Position numbers and translations under genes: made by a program. 64,000 nt of DNA from assembly GCF_017792385.1 (NCBI RefSeq), contig NZ_CP051230.1, positions 3,410,001-3,474,000 on the forward strand, in the 5' to 3' direction. Below are positions 15,313 through 23,068 of the stretch, piece by piece; position 1 is the stretch's first letter, and each line of letters starts with the position of its first letter. Source of the DNA: Hyphomonas sp. (lineage in GTDB: Bacteria > Pseudomonadota > Alphaproteobacteria > Caulobacterales > Hyphomonadaceae). A model generated the notes under the pieces. It was not told where the DNA came from. It did not search any database and saw only the letters and a program-made list of their open reading frames with translations.

Positions 15313-15756
15313 ATGTCCAAGCCCGTATATGTCCTCGGAGGTCCCAACCTCAACCTTCTCGGCTCACGCGAGCCCGAGATATACGGGCGCGACACGCTTG
15401 AGGACATTCACCAGCGCCTGCGCACGCTCGCCGGCAGCACACCTCTGGAGCTGCGCCAGACCAATCACGAAGGCGAACTGGTCACCTGGATTCAGGAGGC
15501 CTCTGCCAGCGGCTCAGCGCTGATTCTGAACGCTGCTGCATACACGCATACCTCCATTGCAATTCACGATGCCCTGAAGGCGTGCAATATCCCGGTGATT
15601 GAAGTCCATTTGTCGAATCCGGCGGCACGAGACTCGTTCCGCCAAGTGAATTACGTTTCCCCCGCCGTTAAGGCCACAATCGCAGGCCTCGGTGCCTATG
15701 GTTATGAGCTGGCATTGATGGCGGCCAAGTCCCTGACGGGCCAAGAAGAGACCTGA
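15313..15756 (+). CDS. aroQ: 3-dehydroquinate dehydratase, type II
   Basis: 147 residues from the ATG at 15313. AroQ dehydrates 3-dehydroquinate to 3-dehydroshikimate in aromatic amino acid synthesis. The signature GPNLNLLGSREPEIYG holds Arg19 and catalytic Tyr24; QTNHEGELV, NAAAYTHTSIAI and IEVHLSNP supply substrate-binding and catalytic histidine residues. The size fits the dodecameric type II family. It leads a run with accB (6 bases between) and accC, an arrangement common in alphaproteobacteria. Confidence 0.96.
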   Translation: MSKPVYVLGGPNLNLLGSREPEIYGRDTLEDIHQRLRTLAGSTPLELRQTNHEGELVTWIQEASASGSALILNAAAYTHTSIAIHDALKACNIPVIEVHLSNPAARDSFRQVNYVSPAVKATIAGLGAYGYELALMAAKSLTGQEET

Positions 15757-15762
15757 CACCCC

Positions 15763-16239
15763 ATGAGCACACCAAAGAACAAGCTGGATACCGGCCTCGT
15801 CCGGGAACTCGCAGCCATCCTGCGGGAAGCAGACCTCGGCGAGGTTGAAGTCGAACATGACGGCCTGCGGATTCGCGTCAGCAAGCCTGCGGCACCCGTC
15901 GTCCAGGCTGCCGTTGCCGCTCCGGCGCCTGTCGCCGCTGCGCCCGCACCTGCGGCTGCCCCGGCCACGACTGACGCTCCGGCTGCGGCTGCACCGGCTG
16001 CCTCCGACAAGGCGATCAAGTCGCCGATGGTCGGAACGGTCTATCTTTCGCCGGAACCCGGCGCCAAGGCATTTGTCTCGGTAGGTGACAAGGTGAAGAA
16101 GGGCGACACGCTCCTCCTCGTCGAGGCAATGAAGACATTCAACCCGGTCGAGGCCGACAAGGCTGGCGTGGTCAAGGAAATCTATGTTTCCGACGCGCAA
16201 CCCGTTGAATATGGCGAAGCTCTAATCCTGATCGACTAG
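15763..16239 (+). CDS. accB: Biotin carboxyl carrier protein of acetyl-CoA carboxylase
   Basis: 158 residues: an N-terminal helix-rich part, an Ala/Pro linker (about 44-82) and a C-terminal biotinyl domain. The biotin site is EAMKTFN with Lys124; the canonical EAMKMMN differs at two positions, a variation also known in relatives. AccB carries CO2 from biotin carboxylase to the carboxyltransferase in the first step of fatty acid synthesis. It ends two bases before accC, its direct partner. Confidence 0.96.
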   Translation: MSTPKNKLDTGLVRELAAILREADLGEVEVEHDGLRIRVSKPAAPVVQAAVAAPAPVAAAPAPAAAPATTDAPAAAAPAASDKAIKSPMVGTVYLSPEPGAKAFVSVGDKVKKGDTLLLVEAMKTFNPVEADKAGVVKEIYVSDAQPVEYGEALILID

Positions 16240-16240
16240 C

Positions 16241-17599
16241 ATGGCTGACCAACCCGTTATCAAGAAGGTTCTCATCGCCAATCGCGGTGAGATCGCACTT
16301 CGGATTCACAGGGCCTGCAAGGAGATGGGCCTGTCGACCGTCGTCGTTCATTCGGAAGCCGACAGTGACGCCATGGCGGTGCGCCTCGCAGACGAGAGTG
16401 TCTGTATTGGCCCTGCCCCGTCCTCCGAAAGCTATCTGAAGAAGTCGCAAATTCTCGCCGCTGCCGAGATCACAGGTGCAGACGCCATCCATCCGGGCTA
16501 CGGCTTCCTGTCGGAGAATGCTCAGTTCGCCGAGATGGTCGAGGCTCATGGCCTGGCCTTCATTGGGCCGACGGCAGAGCATATCCGTATCATGGGTGAC
16601 AAGATCGCGGCCAAACAGGCCATGATCGATGCCGGTGTCCCCTGTGTGCCAGGATCTGATGGCGCCGTCAGTTCGATTGCCGATGCCAAGAAGGCCGCCA
16701 AGAAGATCGGTTTCCCGGTCCTCGTGAAAGCTTCGGCAGGCGGCGGTGGCCGGGGCATGAAGCTCGCCAAGACCGAGGCCGATCTGGAAAACGCGGTCCG
16801 CACCGCCAAGACCGAGGCCAAGGCAGCCTTCGGCGACGATGCCGTCTATCTGGAGAAGTATCTTCAGGGCCCGCGTCACATCGAGATCCAGATCATTGCG
16901 GACACGCATGGAAATGTCGCCCATCTCTGGGAACGCGACTGTTCGCTTCAGCGTCGCAACCAGAAAGTCTTCGAAGAGGCGCCCTCACCCGAGCTCAACC
17001 AGGCACAACGGGAAGAGATCGGCGGTATCTGCGCCCGTGCCATGGAGAAGCTTGGCTATCGCGGTGCCGGCACGATTGAGTTCCTCTACGAGGACGGCAA
17101 GTTCTATTTCATCGAAATGAATACGCGCCTGCAGGTCGAACACCCGGTTACCGAGATGATCACCGGGATCGATCTTGTCCGGGAACAGATCCGTATTGCC
17201 GAGGGCAAGAAGCTGTCGTTCAGCCAGCAGGACGTGATGCTGGTGGGCCACGCCATCGAATGCCGCATCAATGCCGAGCATCCTGAAACCTTTGTGCCGT
17301 CACCCGGCCTCATCACCGATTTCCATGCCCCGGGCGGTCCCGATGTTCGGCTCGATAGCGCTGCCTATTCCGGCTACCGGATCCCGCCGCACTACGACTC
17401 CCTGATCGGGAAGCTGATCGTTCACGGACGAACCCGCCGGGAATGCATCATGCGGCTGCGTCGGGCGCTTCAGGAAATGGTCGTTGGCGGCGTGTTCACC
17501 ACGCTGGACCTGCATCGCAGGCTGGTTGAGAACGAGGACGTCCTGGCCGGAGAATACAATATCCACTGGCTCGAAAAGTTTCTTGAAAATCAAAGCTGA
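16241..17599 (+). CDS. accC: Biotin carboxylase subunit of acetyl-CoA carboxylase
   Basis: 452 residues, full length. AccC carboxylates biotin on AccB using ATP and bicarbonate. The N-terminal domain starts KKVLIANRGEIALRI, the HPGYGFLSENAQFAE segment follows, the ATP-grasp glycine loop is SAGGGGRGM, and the active site includes YFIEMNTRLQVEHPVTE. Two bases separate it from accB, so they form one operon with aroQ. Confidence 0.98.
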   Translation: MADQPVIKKVLIANRGEIALRIHRACKEMGLSTVVVHSEADSDAMAVRLADESVCIGPAPSSESYLKKSQILAAAEITGADAIHPGYGFLSENAQFAEMVEAHGLAFIGPTAEHIRIMGDKIAAKQAMIDAGVPCVPGSDGAVSSIADAKKAAKKIGFPVLVKASAGGGGRGMKLAKTEADLENAVRTAKTEAKAAFGDDAVYLEKYLQGPRHIEIQIIADTHGNVAHLWERDCSLQRRNQKVFEEAPSPELNQAQREEIGGICARAMEKLGYRGAGTIEFLYEDGKFYFIEMNTRLQVEHPVTEMITGIDLVREQIRIAEGKKLSFSQQDVMLVGHAIECRINAEHPETFVPSPGLITDFHAPGGPDVRLDSAAYSGYRIPPHYDSLIGKLIVHGRTRRECIMRLRRALQEMVVGGVFTTLDLHRRLVENEDVLAGEYNIHWLEKFLENQS

Positions 17600-17675
17600 G
17601 GGATATTCGACCTAAGCGGTGAAACTGGCTCGTCAGAGGGTAGACAGCCCCGACCCCGGTGGCCATATAGCGTCT

Positions 17676-18353
17676 ATGTCACAACGGTTTTCGACATCGG
17701 ACCTGCTTGCCTGTTATCGACGTGGGATCTTTCCCATGGGCGATGCGCGCAACGATCCGAACCTGTTTCTTGTCGACCCCGACATGCGCGGCATCATCCC
17801 CCTGGACGGGTTTCACGTTCCGAAACGCCTGATGCGCAAGGTGAAGCAGGAACCGTTCCGGGTCACCGTTGATCAGGCCTTCACCCGGGTCATGGAGATG
17901 TGCGCCGAAAGCGCGGCAGGCCGGGAGAGCACCTGGATCAATTCTCCGATCCTGAATCTCTACAGCGCGCTGCACCGCGAGGGCCACGCCCATTCGATCG
18001 AGTGCTGGGACGGGGACCAATTGGTCGGAGGGCTTTATGGCGTTGCGCTCGGAGGTGCCTTCTTCGGAGAGAGCATGTTTTCACGGGCGACGGACGCCTC
18101 GAAGATCGCCCTGGTCCACTTGGTCGCCCATCTTCTCGAAGACGGCTTCGTGCTGCTCGATGCCCAGTTCCACAATCCGCACCTGGAACAGTTCGGCCTG
18201 ATCGAGATTCCCCGGGCAGACTTCAAACAATTGCTGAAGGAGGCGCTCAAGATCGACGCGCGCTTCTATTCGAATTCGGTCTCGTCGTCCTCAGCGCGGG
18301 GCGCAAGCTTTACCGGATCCGGGGCCGCACAACGGATCACCCAGATATCATAG
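17676..18353 (+). CDS. aat: Leucyl/phenylalanyl-tRNA-protein transferase
   Basis: 225 residues from the ATG at 17676; a GTG at 17619 would add residues atypical of the family. Aat adds Leu or Phe from aminoacyl-tRNA to N-terminal Arg or Lys, marking proteins for ClpAP (N-degron pathway). Family segments are YRRGIFPMG, ESTWINSPILNLYSALHREGHAHSIECW, GGLYGVALGGAFFGESMF and LLDAQFHNPHLEQFG. The last 88 bases overlap the convergent DUF2155 gene, giving a low-complexity serine-rich tail (SNSVSSSSARGAS). Confidence 0.95.
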   Translation: MSQRFSTSDLLACYRRGIFPMGDARNDPNLFLVDPDMRGIIPLDGFHVPKRLMRKVKQEPFRVTVDQAFTRVMEMCAESAAGRESTWINSPILNLYSALHREGHAHSIECWDGDQLVGGLYGVALGGAFFGESMFSRATDASKIALVHLVAHLLEDGFVLLDAQFHNPHLEQFGLIEIPRADFKQLLKEALKIDARFYSNSVSSSSARGASFTGSGAAQRITQIS

Positions 18354-18742
18354 ACCGGATGTTCGAGCGCGCTGAGGCCCGGCGAGGACGCATACATCCA
18401 GCCGGAGAAGAGTTCAGGGTTCTCTTCGCTCACTGTCTCGACATCTTCGGCATCAACGGCCGCTTCCATCGTTTCGACGGCAACAGGCTGGGTCGATGCG
18501 ATCTTCAGGAAGGCCGCGCTTTCCGGGGCTTCTTCCGGCGGCGTCTGGTAACAGACCTGCAATTCCACTTTCAGGGACCCGAACACGACCGGCTCGCCCA
18601 CTTTCACTTCGATGTCGGTGGACCGGCCGGTAATCTTGTCCAGCGCCCGCAAGGTTGCAGTGTCCTTCTGGACGAAGTTGGCAGCCTGCGCGGCGCCCAC
18701 CGCAAGAACCGACGCCAGCAAGGTGAAGGCGAAGCTTCGCAT
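18266..18742 (-). CDS. DUF2155 protein, probably exported
   Basis: 158 residues from the ATG at 18742, which overlaps the mlaD stop (TGATG). A signal peptide (MRSFAFTLLASVLAVGAAQA) is followed by a compact domain typical of DUF2155: DKITGRSTDIEVKVGEPVVFGSL, CYQTPPEEAPESAAFLKI and FSGWMYASSPGLSALEHPVYDIWVIRC. Function is unknown. The family sits with complex I accessory and lipid-asymmetry genes in alphaproteobacteria, so an envelope role is plausible. The 3' 88 bases overlap aat on the other strand. Confidence 0.88.
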   Translation of the reverse strand: MRSFAFTLLASVLAVGAAQAANFVQKDTATLRALDKITGRSTDIEVKVGEPVVFGSLKVELQVCYQTPPEEAPESAAFLKIASTQPVAVETMEAAVDAEDVETVSEENPELFSGWMYASSPGLSALEHPVYDIWVIRCAAPDPVKLAPRAEDDETEFE

Positions 18743-19266
18743 CACTCGTAATCCTCTACCGGATAGGCATCATCGCTGGCCGAACCGGCATCCCCGGCCG
18801 AACTGTCACCGCCATCTCCGCTGCCTGACGCGAAAGACGCAAACAGGGTCAGCAGGTCGACGCTGCCGCGTGTGAATGTGATCTCACCGGATCCGTCCTG
18901 CGGGATGTTGTCAAAGCTGCCGCCCGGCTCCAGCGCGACATAGGCCCCGCCCAGCAGGCCATCGGTCGACACCCGTGCGTCGGTGTCTTCCGGCAGGGCC
19001 CATTTTTCGTCCAGGCTCATCGTGACCACGGCCTCGAACCGGTCCGGGTCGCCCTCGATGCTTTTCACGATGCCGGCCTTCACGCCGGCGATGCGCACAT
19101 CGGTGCCCCGCGAAATGCCTGAAACATTGTTGAAGCGTGCCGTCACGTCATACTGATCGCCCTGCGTTTGGCCGTCCCCGCCGCGATCCATCGCGAACCA
19201 GAGGAATGTGCCCGCCACTGCGACGACGGCCGCTCCGACCAGGGTTTCGAACAGGGATTCACGCAT
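18742..19266 (-). CDS. mlaD: MlaD-type MCE domain protein
   Basis: 174 residues from MRESLFETLVG. A single N-terminal membrane helix (VGAAVVAVAGTFLWFAM) precedes an MCE domain (YDVTARFNNVSGISRGTDVRIAGVKAGIV and RVSTDGLLGGAYVALEPGG), then an acidic low-complexity end. MlaD is the periplasmic lipid-binding part of the Mla phospholipid transporter that keeps outer-membrane asymmetry. The other mla genes are not in the window. It overlaps the NDUFA12 stop by eight bases and DUF2155 by one. Confidence 0.88.
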   Translation of the reverse strand: MRESLFETLVGAAVVAVAGTFLWFAMDRGGDGQTQGDQYDVTARFNNVSGISRGTDVRIAGVKAGIVKSIEGDPDRFEAVVTMSLDEKWALPEDTDARVSTDGLLGGAYVALEPGGSFDNIPQDGSGEITFTRGSVDLLTLFASFASGSGDGGDSSAGDAGSASDDAYPVEDYE

Positions 19267-19651
19267 CTGGAGTCCAGGCCTCATAGTCGCCGCTCGCCTT
19301 CTGGCGCGCCATGCCGGACGACAGGCTGCCCTTGGGCTTGGTGGCATAAGGGGTGCCGGTCATGTTCGGCTTGTGATCGGTTTCCCAGTCCCGGCGAGTC
19401 AGGGGGGTCTTCGTCGGCGGCTCCTCGACGGTGTGGTGAAGCCAACCATGCCAGTCTGCCGGCACTTTGGACGGCTCGGCCAGGCCCTTGTACATCACAT
19501 AACGGCGTTTACGACCTTCCAGGGACGCCTTGCGTTCCTCGAAATACCGATTGCCATACTCATCGGTGCCGACATAGGCCGAGCGCCGCTTGATGTCGAA
19601 AGCGGCTCCGAGCGTGTGCCCGCTCCACCAGGTGAAAATCTGTTTCAGCAT
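19259..19651 (-). CDS. NDUFA12-type NADH:ubiquinone oxidoreductase subunit
   Basis: 130 residues starting MLKQIFTWWSG. Segments GTDEYGNRYFEERKA, RRYVMYKG, PADWHGWLHHTVEEPPT and KPNMTGTPYA match NDUFA12, an accessory subunit of respiratory complex I shared by alphaproteobacteria and mitochondria. It heads the minus-strand run NDUFA12-mlaD-DUF2155. The gap to the divergent gene at 19850 is 198 bases and holds no other gene. Confidence 0.93.
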   Translation of the reverse strand: MLKQIFTWWSGHTLGAAFDIKRRSAYVGTDEYGNRYFEERKASLEGRKRRYVMYKGLAEPSKVPADWHGWLHHTVEEPPTKTPLTRRDWETDHKPNMTGTPYATKPKGSLSSGMARQKASGDYEAWTPDA

Positions 19652-19849
19652 CGTGGGGAAGTCCTGACGTGTCTTGTTGGCCGTAATATGGCGTCATCCG
19701 GGCAGTTAATCCATCCGGCAGCCGCAGGCAATGCGACGCACGATTTAATGAACGGCGCGTGTGTTTTAAAGGCCGGCGCGGTTGATACCGGCCTCCGGAC
19801 CCGTCACGCTTGTCTGAGTGATTCGCTGATGATTCGCGGGGAGGCATGG

Positions 19850-22102
19850 ATGAAGACAGCCGAGATGGAATCGGTTCTGCAGGCCGCTGAGGCTGACGGG
19901 CTCTTGTCGGAGGAACTGGAACTGGGCGCAATCCTCCGCGCAGCTGGCAAACCCTGCCGGCCGATGACCGCGGAAGCCCTTCGGAATGTCTCGTCCGCCT
20001 ATGCCGCCCGCGGCCTGCTCGAGGCCTCCCAGATTGCCACTGCGGAAATGCTCGAACGGCTTGGCGATGCGCCTCGCAATGCGGAACTGGCCGAAGCCGT
20101 CGCATCCGGCCTGCCGCAGGACATCCTGGAAGAAGCATTGCGCCAGCCGGACGGCTTCGCGCGCACCGCAGACGCCCTCCGGATCGCCGCCGCCAATATC
20201 CCGCCACCGCCACCTGCCGTCTTCAGCGCAGATGGTATGTCACAGGACCTCGATTCCCTGTTGCTCGGAGCGCTCCGCGAAGGCGCGGAAATCCTGCTGA
20301 CACACGCGCCCCTGCCGGCCGCCCGTCAGGCCTGCCGCCTGCTCGATGTATCCCTGGCCATCAGCCCCGATGGCCTCGAGAGCGACCTTCTTGCCTCCAT
20401 CGCCGAGGCCGCCGGCAAAAGCCTCGGAGAGGGCGTCCTTCTGGTGCACGGTCTCGGTGCTGCCGTGCTGTCGCTCGGTCTCGCCTATGACAGCGAGGAG
20501 GGCCGGTCCGTCGCCGGTGCGCTCTGTGCGCTGGTGAAATCCTGCGCGACCGGAGCCTCGCTGCCTGCGGCCCAGGCCGGCATTCTCGGGCTCGAAGCCC
20601 GGCGTGCCGCGTCCAGGAAAGCCTGTACCGTCGCCATCCTGCCGATTGCCGACCTGGCGGACATCCTGCCGGAGTGCGAGAGTGAAGCGGCTGCGCCGGT
20701 CCGCACCCTGCTCGCCTACACCGATGAAGGCCCGACCCTGGCCCGGTGCGCCCGCCTCGCCATTTCGCGGACCTCTCCGGAATCCCTGCCCACCATTCTC
20801 AGCCGTGTGGCCGAATGCGGCAGCGAGGATCTCGAATCAGCACTCGGCGCGGACCGGTTGCGTGATCGCGGATTTTCGGAAGCGGCACTGGAGCGTGTCT
20901 CCCGCGCCCTGGGCGAAGGCCTGCCGCTGAACGCCGCTTTCTCGCGCTGGGTTCTGGGCGACGAAATCATCAGCGAGGATCTCAAGCTCGCGCCGGAGAA
21001 GTTCGATTCCGACGGGCTGGGACTGCTGTCGGCCATGGGCTTCTCGCGCAAGGACATCGCGAACGCCGAGGCTGCGGTCGACGGGACAGCCGAAGACATT
21101 GCCGCCCAGGCGTTTCGCCAGAGCGGTCTTGAAACCAGTGTCAGCATGGAAGCCGAAATCGCCTTCGCCGAAACCTGCGCCGCCGCGCTTGGCAGCCTCA
21201 CGGCCGTTCGCGTCACGGGCCGGAACGGGCTCGACATGGCCGATGCGGCAATTGCTGCCGGTGTGTCTGCCCTGCTGACCGGCATCCGCGCCCCGGCGGG
21301 CGACGATGTGGTCGACCGCATGGAGCAGATCCTGACGCTCGCCGATGAACTGGCCGTGGAGTCCGACGCCGCCTACCAGGCCACCGAGACGGCCGAGCCC
21401 GGCAGTCGCCGACCCGCGGGGCGCACCCGCCTGCCCGACCGCAGGAAGGGCTATATCCAGAAAGCGTCGGTCGGCGGACACAAGGTCTACCTCCATACCG
21501 GCGAGTTCGATGACGGCGCGCTCGGCGAGATCTTCATCGACATGCACAAGGAAGGCGCCGCCTTCCGCAGCCTCATGAACAATTTCGCCATCGCAACCTC
21601 CATCGGACTGCAATATGGCGTGCCGCTGGAGGAGTTCGTCGACGCCTTCGTGTTCACCCGATTCGAGCCCGCCGGCGCCGTCACAGGCAATGACCGGATC
21701 ACCAAGGCCACCTCGATCCTCGACTATATTTTCCGCGAACTGGCTGTGTCCTATCTCGGCCGGGACGACCTCGCCGAAGTGGATGTCACCCATGACGGAC
21801 TCGGCCGCGGCGCCGGGGATGGCACGCGTGAGCCGGCCGAATTCACCGAAGAGGCCGCACAGCTCATCTCCCGCGGCTTCTCACGCGGACAGCTGCCCGA
21901 CAATATCGTGATCCTCGACAAGAAACGTGAGCAAAAACAGAGCGAAGAAGCCGAGGATGACTCGCTCGATGCGCCCGATTATCTCAGCGAGCCCTGTCCG
22001 TCCTGTGGCAGCTTCACCCTGTTCCAGATCAGCGAAACGGGCGATGCCGAATGCGACACATGCGGTCAGGAACTGATGGGGTCCGGCGAGGCTCCGTCCT
22101 GA
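19850..22102 (+). CDS. TSCPD protein with the C-terminal part of B12-dependent ribonucleotide reductase, catalytic core absent
   Basis: 750 residues from the ATG at 19850, preceded by GGGGAGG. Residues about 531-655 (RRKGYIQKASVGGHKVYLHTG, LGEIFIDMHKEGAAFRSLMN, FTRFEPAG, TSILDYIFRELAVSYL) are the conserved C-terminal TSCPD domain of NrdJ, the adenosylcobalamin-dependent ribonucleotide reductase. The end carries CPSCGS and CDTCGQ (Cys716, 719 and two more), like the reductase's zinc-binding tail. The first 520 residues are Ala/Leu-rich helical sequence without the reductase barrel or catalytic cysteines. It may regulate or assist a separate reductase, or be a degenerate paralogue. It is intact, with no frameshift. 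Confidence 0.75.
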   Translation: MKTAEMESVLQAAEADGLLSEELELGAILRAAGKPCRPMTAEALRNVSSAYAARGLLEASQIATAEMLERLGDAPRNAELAEAVASGLPQDILEEALRQPDGFARTADALRIAAANIPPPPPAVFSADGMSQDLDSLLLGALREGAEILLTHAPLPAARQACRLLDVSLAISPDGLESDLLASIAEAAGKSLGEGVLLVHGLGAAVLSLGLAYDSEEGRSVAGALCALVKSCATGASLPAAQAGILGLEARRAASRKACTVAILPIADLADILPECESEAAAPVRTLLAYTDEGPTLARCARLAISRTSPESLPTILSRVAECGSEDLESALGADRLRDRGFSEAALERVSRALGEGLPLNAAFSRWVLGDEIISEDLKLAPEKFDSDGLGLLSAMGFSRKDIANAEAAVDGTAEDIAAQAFRQSGLETSVSMEAEIAFAETCAAALGSLTAVRVTGRNGLDMADAAIAAGVSALLTGIRAPAGDDVVDRMEQILTLADELAVESDAAYQATETAEPGSRRPAGRTRLPDRRKGYIQKASVGGHKVYLHTGEFDDGALGEIFIDMHKEGAAFRSLMNNFAIATSIGLQYGVPLEEFVDAFVFTRFEPAGAVTGNDRITKATSILDYIFRELAVSYLGRDDLAEVDVTHDGLGRGAGDGTREPAEFTEEAAQLISRGFSRGQLPDNIVILDKKREQKQSEEAEDDSLDAPDYLSEPCPSCGSFTLFQISETGDAECDTCGQELMGSGEAPS

Positions 22103-22123
22103 TTACTGTCCCACGCACAGTAA
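22103..22123. repeat. Inverted repeat after the TSCPD gene
   Basis: TTACTGT (22103-22109) and ACAGTAA (22117-22123) form a 7-bp hairpin directly after the stop codon. The same TTACTGT motif recurs at 22214-22220 before the next gene, where ACAGT-N4-ACTGT forms a second short inverted repeat. No U-tract follows. Confidence 0.4.
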
Positions 22124-22264
22124 ACATCCGGCCAGGTCTGCCCCGAATTGAAGTGTAGGGGCGCGTTTCAAGTCATGGCGGATTTGCAACACTTGGCCCG
22201 AATTTGACAGTTCTTACTGTTTGTTCAGTTTGGCGTATACGGGCGACGCGGTATCCAGATAGGC

Positions 22265-23011
22265 ATGACGCGCTTGGTTTATGCCTTCCTGTCCGCATCG
22301 GCCTTCTGCGGCGCTGCGATGACCGCAGAAGCCCAGAGCCAGCCGGTTGCATGGTCGCCCGGTTATGCCGGTGCCTGTGGGGAATGCGACCTGTCCGGCA
22401 AGAATCTGACCGGCTGGACCCTGACCGGCGGCAATTATGCCAGCGCCCGGCTCGAATACGCCTTTATGCGCGGTGTGCAAGCCGGCAATGCCAATTTCGA
22501 AAATGCCGAAGCAACCAGTGCCGACATGCGCGGGGCAATCCTGACCTCTGCACGATTCTCGGGCGCCACCATGGCTGACGCACGCCTGCAGGGCGTTCAG
22601 GCCACGGGCACCGACTTTCGCAGCGCCAATGTGCGCGGCGCAAACTTCCAGGCAGCGCTCCTGGTCGGGGCAAATTTCGCCTCTGCAGATCTGACAGGGG
22701 CGCGTCTCGAACAGGCTGACCTGTCAGGCGCCAATCTCACCGGCGCATGGCTCAATGAGTCCGTAATCACCGGCGCCGTCTTCAATGGAGCGAACATGAC
22801 CGGCGCCCAGCTGGTCAATGCAGATATCGCCGGCGCATCCTTCCGCGATGTCCGGTTCATCGACGCCGATCTGACTGGCGTCACAGGTGCTGAGGCAGCT
22901 GAATTCTCGGGCGCGTGCGTCTCGCTCAGCACCCTCTTGCCGGAGACGCTGGCCCTGCCGCTCTGCGGCGCCAGCACCAGCCCGGCGCCCGCCACGATTG
23001 CCAGCAAATAG
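22265..23011 (+). CDS. Exported pentapeptide-repeat protein
   Basis: 248 residues. A signal peptide (MTRLVYAFLSASAFCGAAMTAEA) is followed by a short Cys pair (GACGECDLSG) and about 27 pentapeptide repeats of the A-D/N-L-x-x type (for example ANLTG, ADLTG, ANFQA, AEFSG). Pentapeptide arrays fold as a right-handed quadrilateral beta helix. Some cytoplasmic members mimic DNA and protect gyrase, but this one appears exported, so such a role is unlikely. The Cys pair CGEC may be structural. The function is unknown. Confidence 0.85.
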   Translation: MTRLVYAFLSASAFCGAAMTAEAQSQPVAWSPGYAGACGECDLSGKNLTGWTLTGGNYASARLEYAFMRGVQAGNANFENAEATSADMRGAILTSARFSGATMADARLQGVQATGTDFRSANVRGANFQAALLVGANFASADLTGARLEQADLSGANLTGAWLNESVITGAVFNGANMTGAQLVNADIAGASFRDVRFIDADLTGVTGAEAAEFSGACVSLSTLLPETLALPLCGASTSPAPATIASK

Positions 23012-23015
23012 AAAA

Positions 23016-23044
23016 GGCGGCGGAACGCGCAACGCTCCGCCGCC
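23016..23044. terminator. Terminator between the pentapeptide gene and aspS
   Basis: GGCGGCGGA, an 11-base loop, TCCGCCGCC. On the minus strand the stem is followed by CTTTTC, so it mainly terminates aspS; it may also serve the convergent pentapeptide gene. Confidence 0.75.
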
Positions 23045-23068
23045 CTGTCCTGTGTCCGCGCCAACCGG

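Noticed and set aside
19208..19849. Longer N-terminus for the TSCPD protein
   Set aside because: The extension is antisense to mlaD and NDUFA12; GGGGAGG just before 19850 supports the shorter form.
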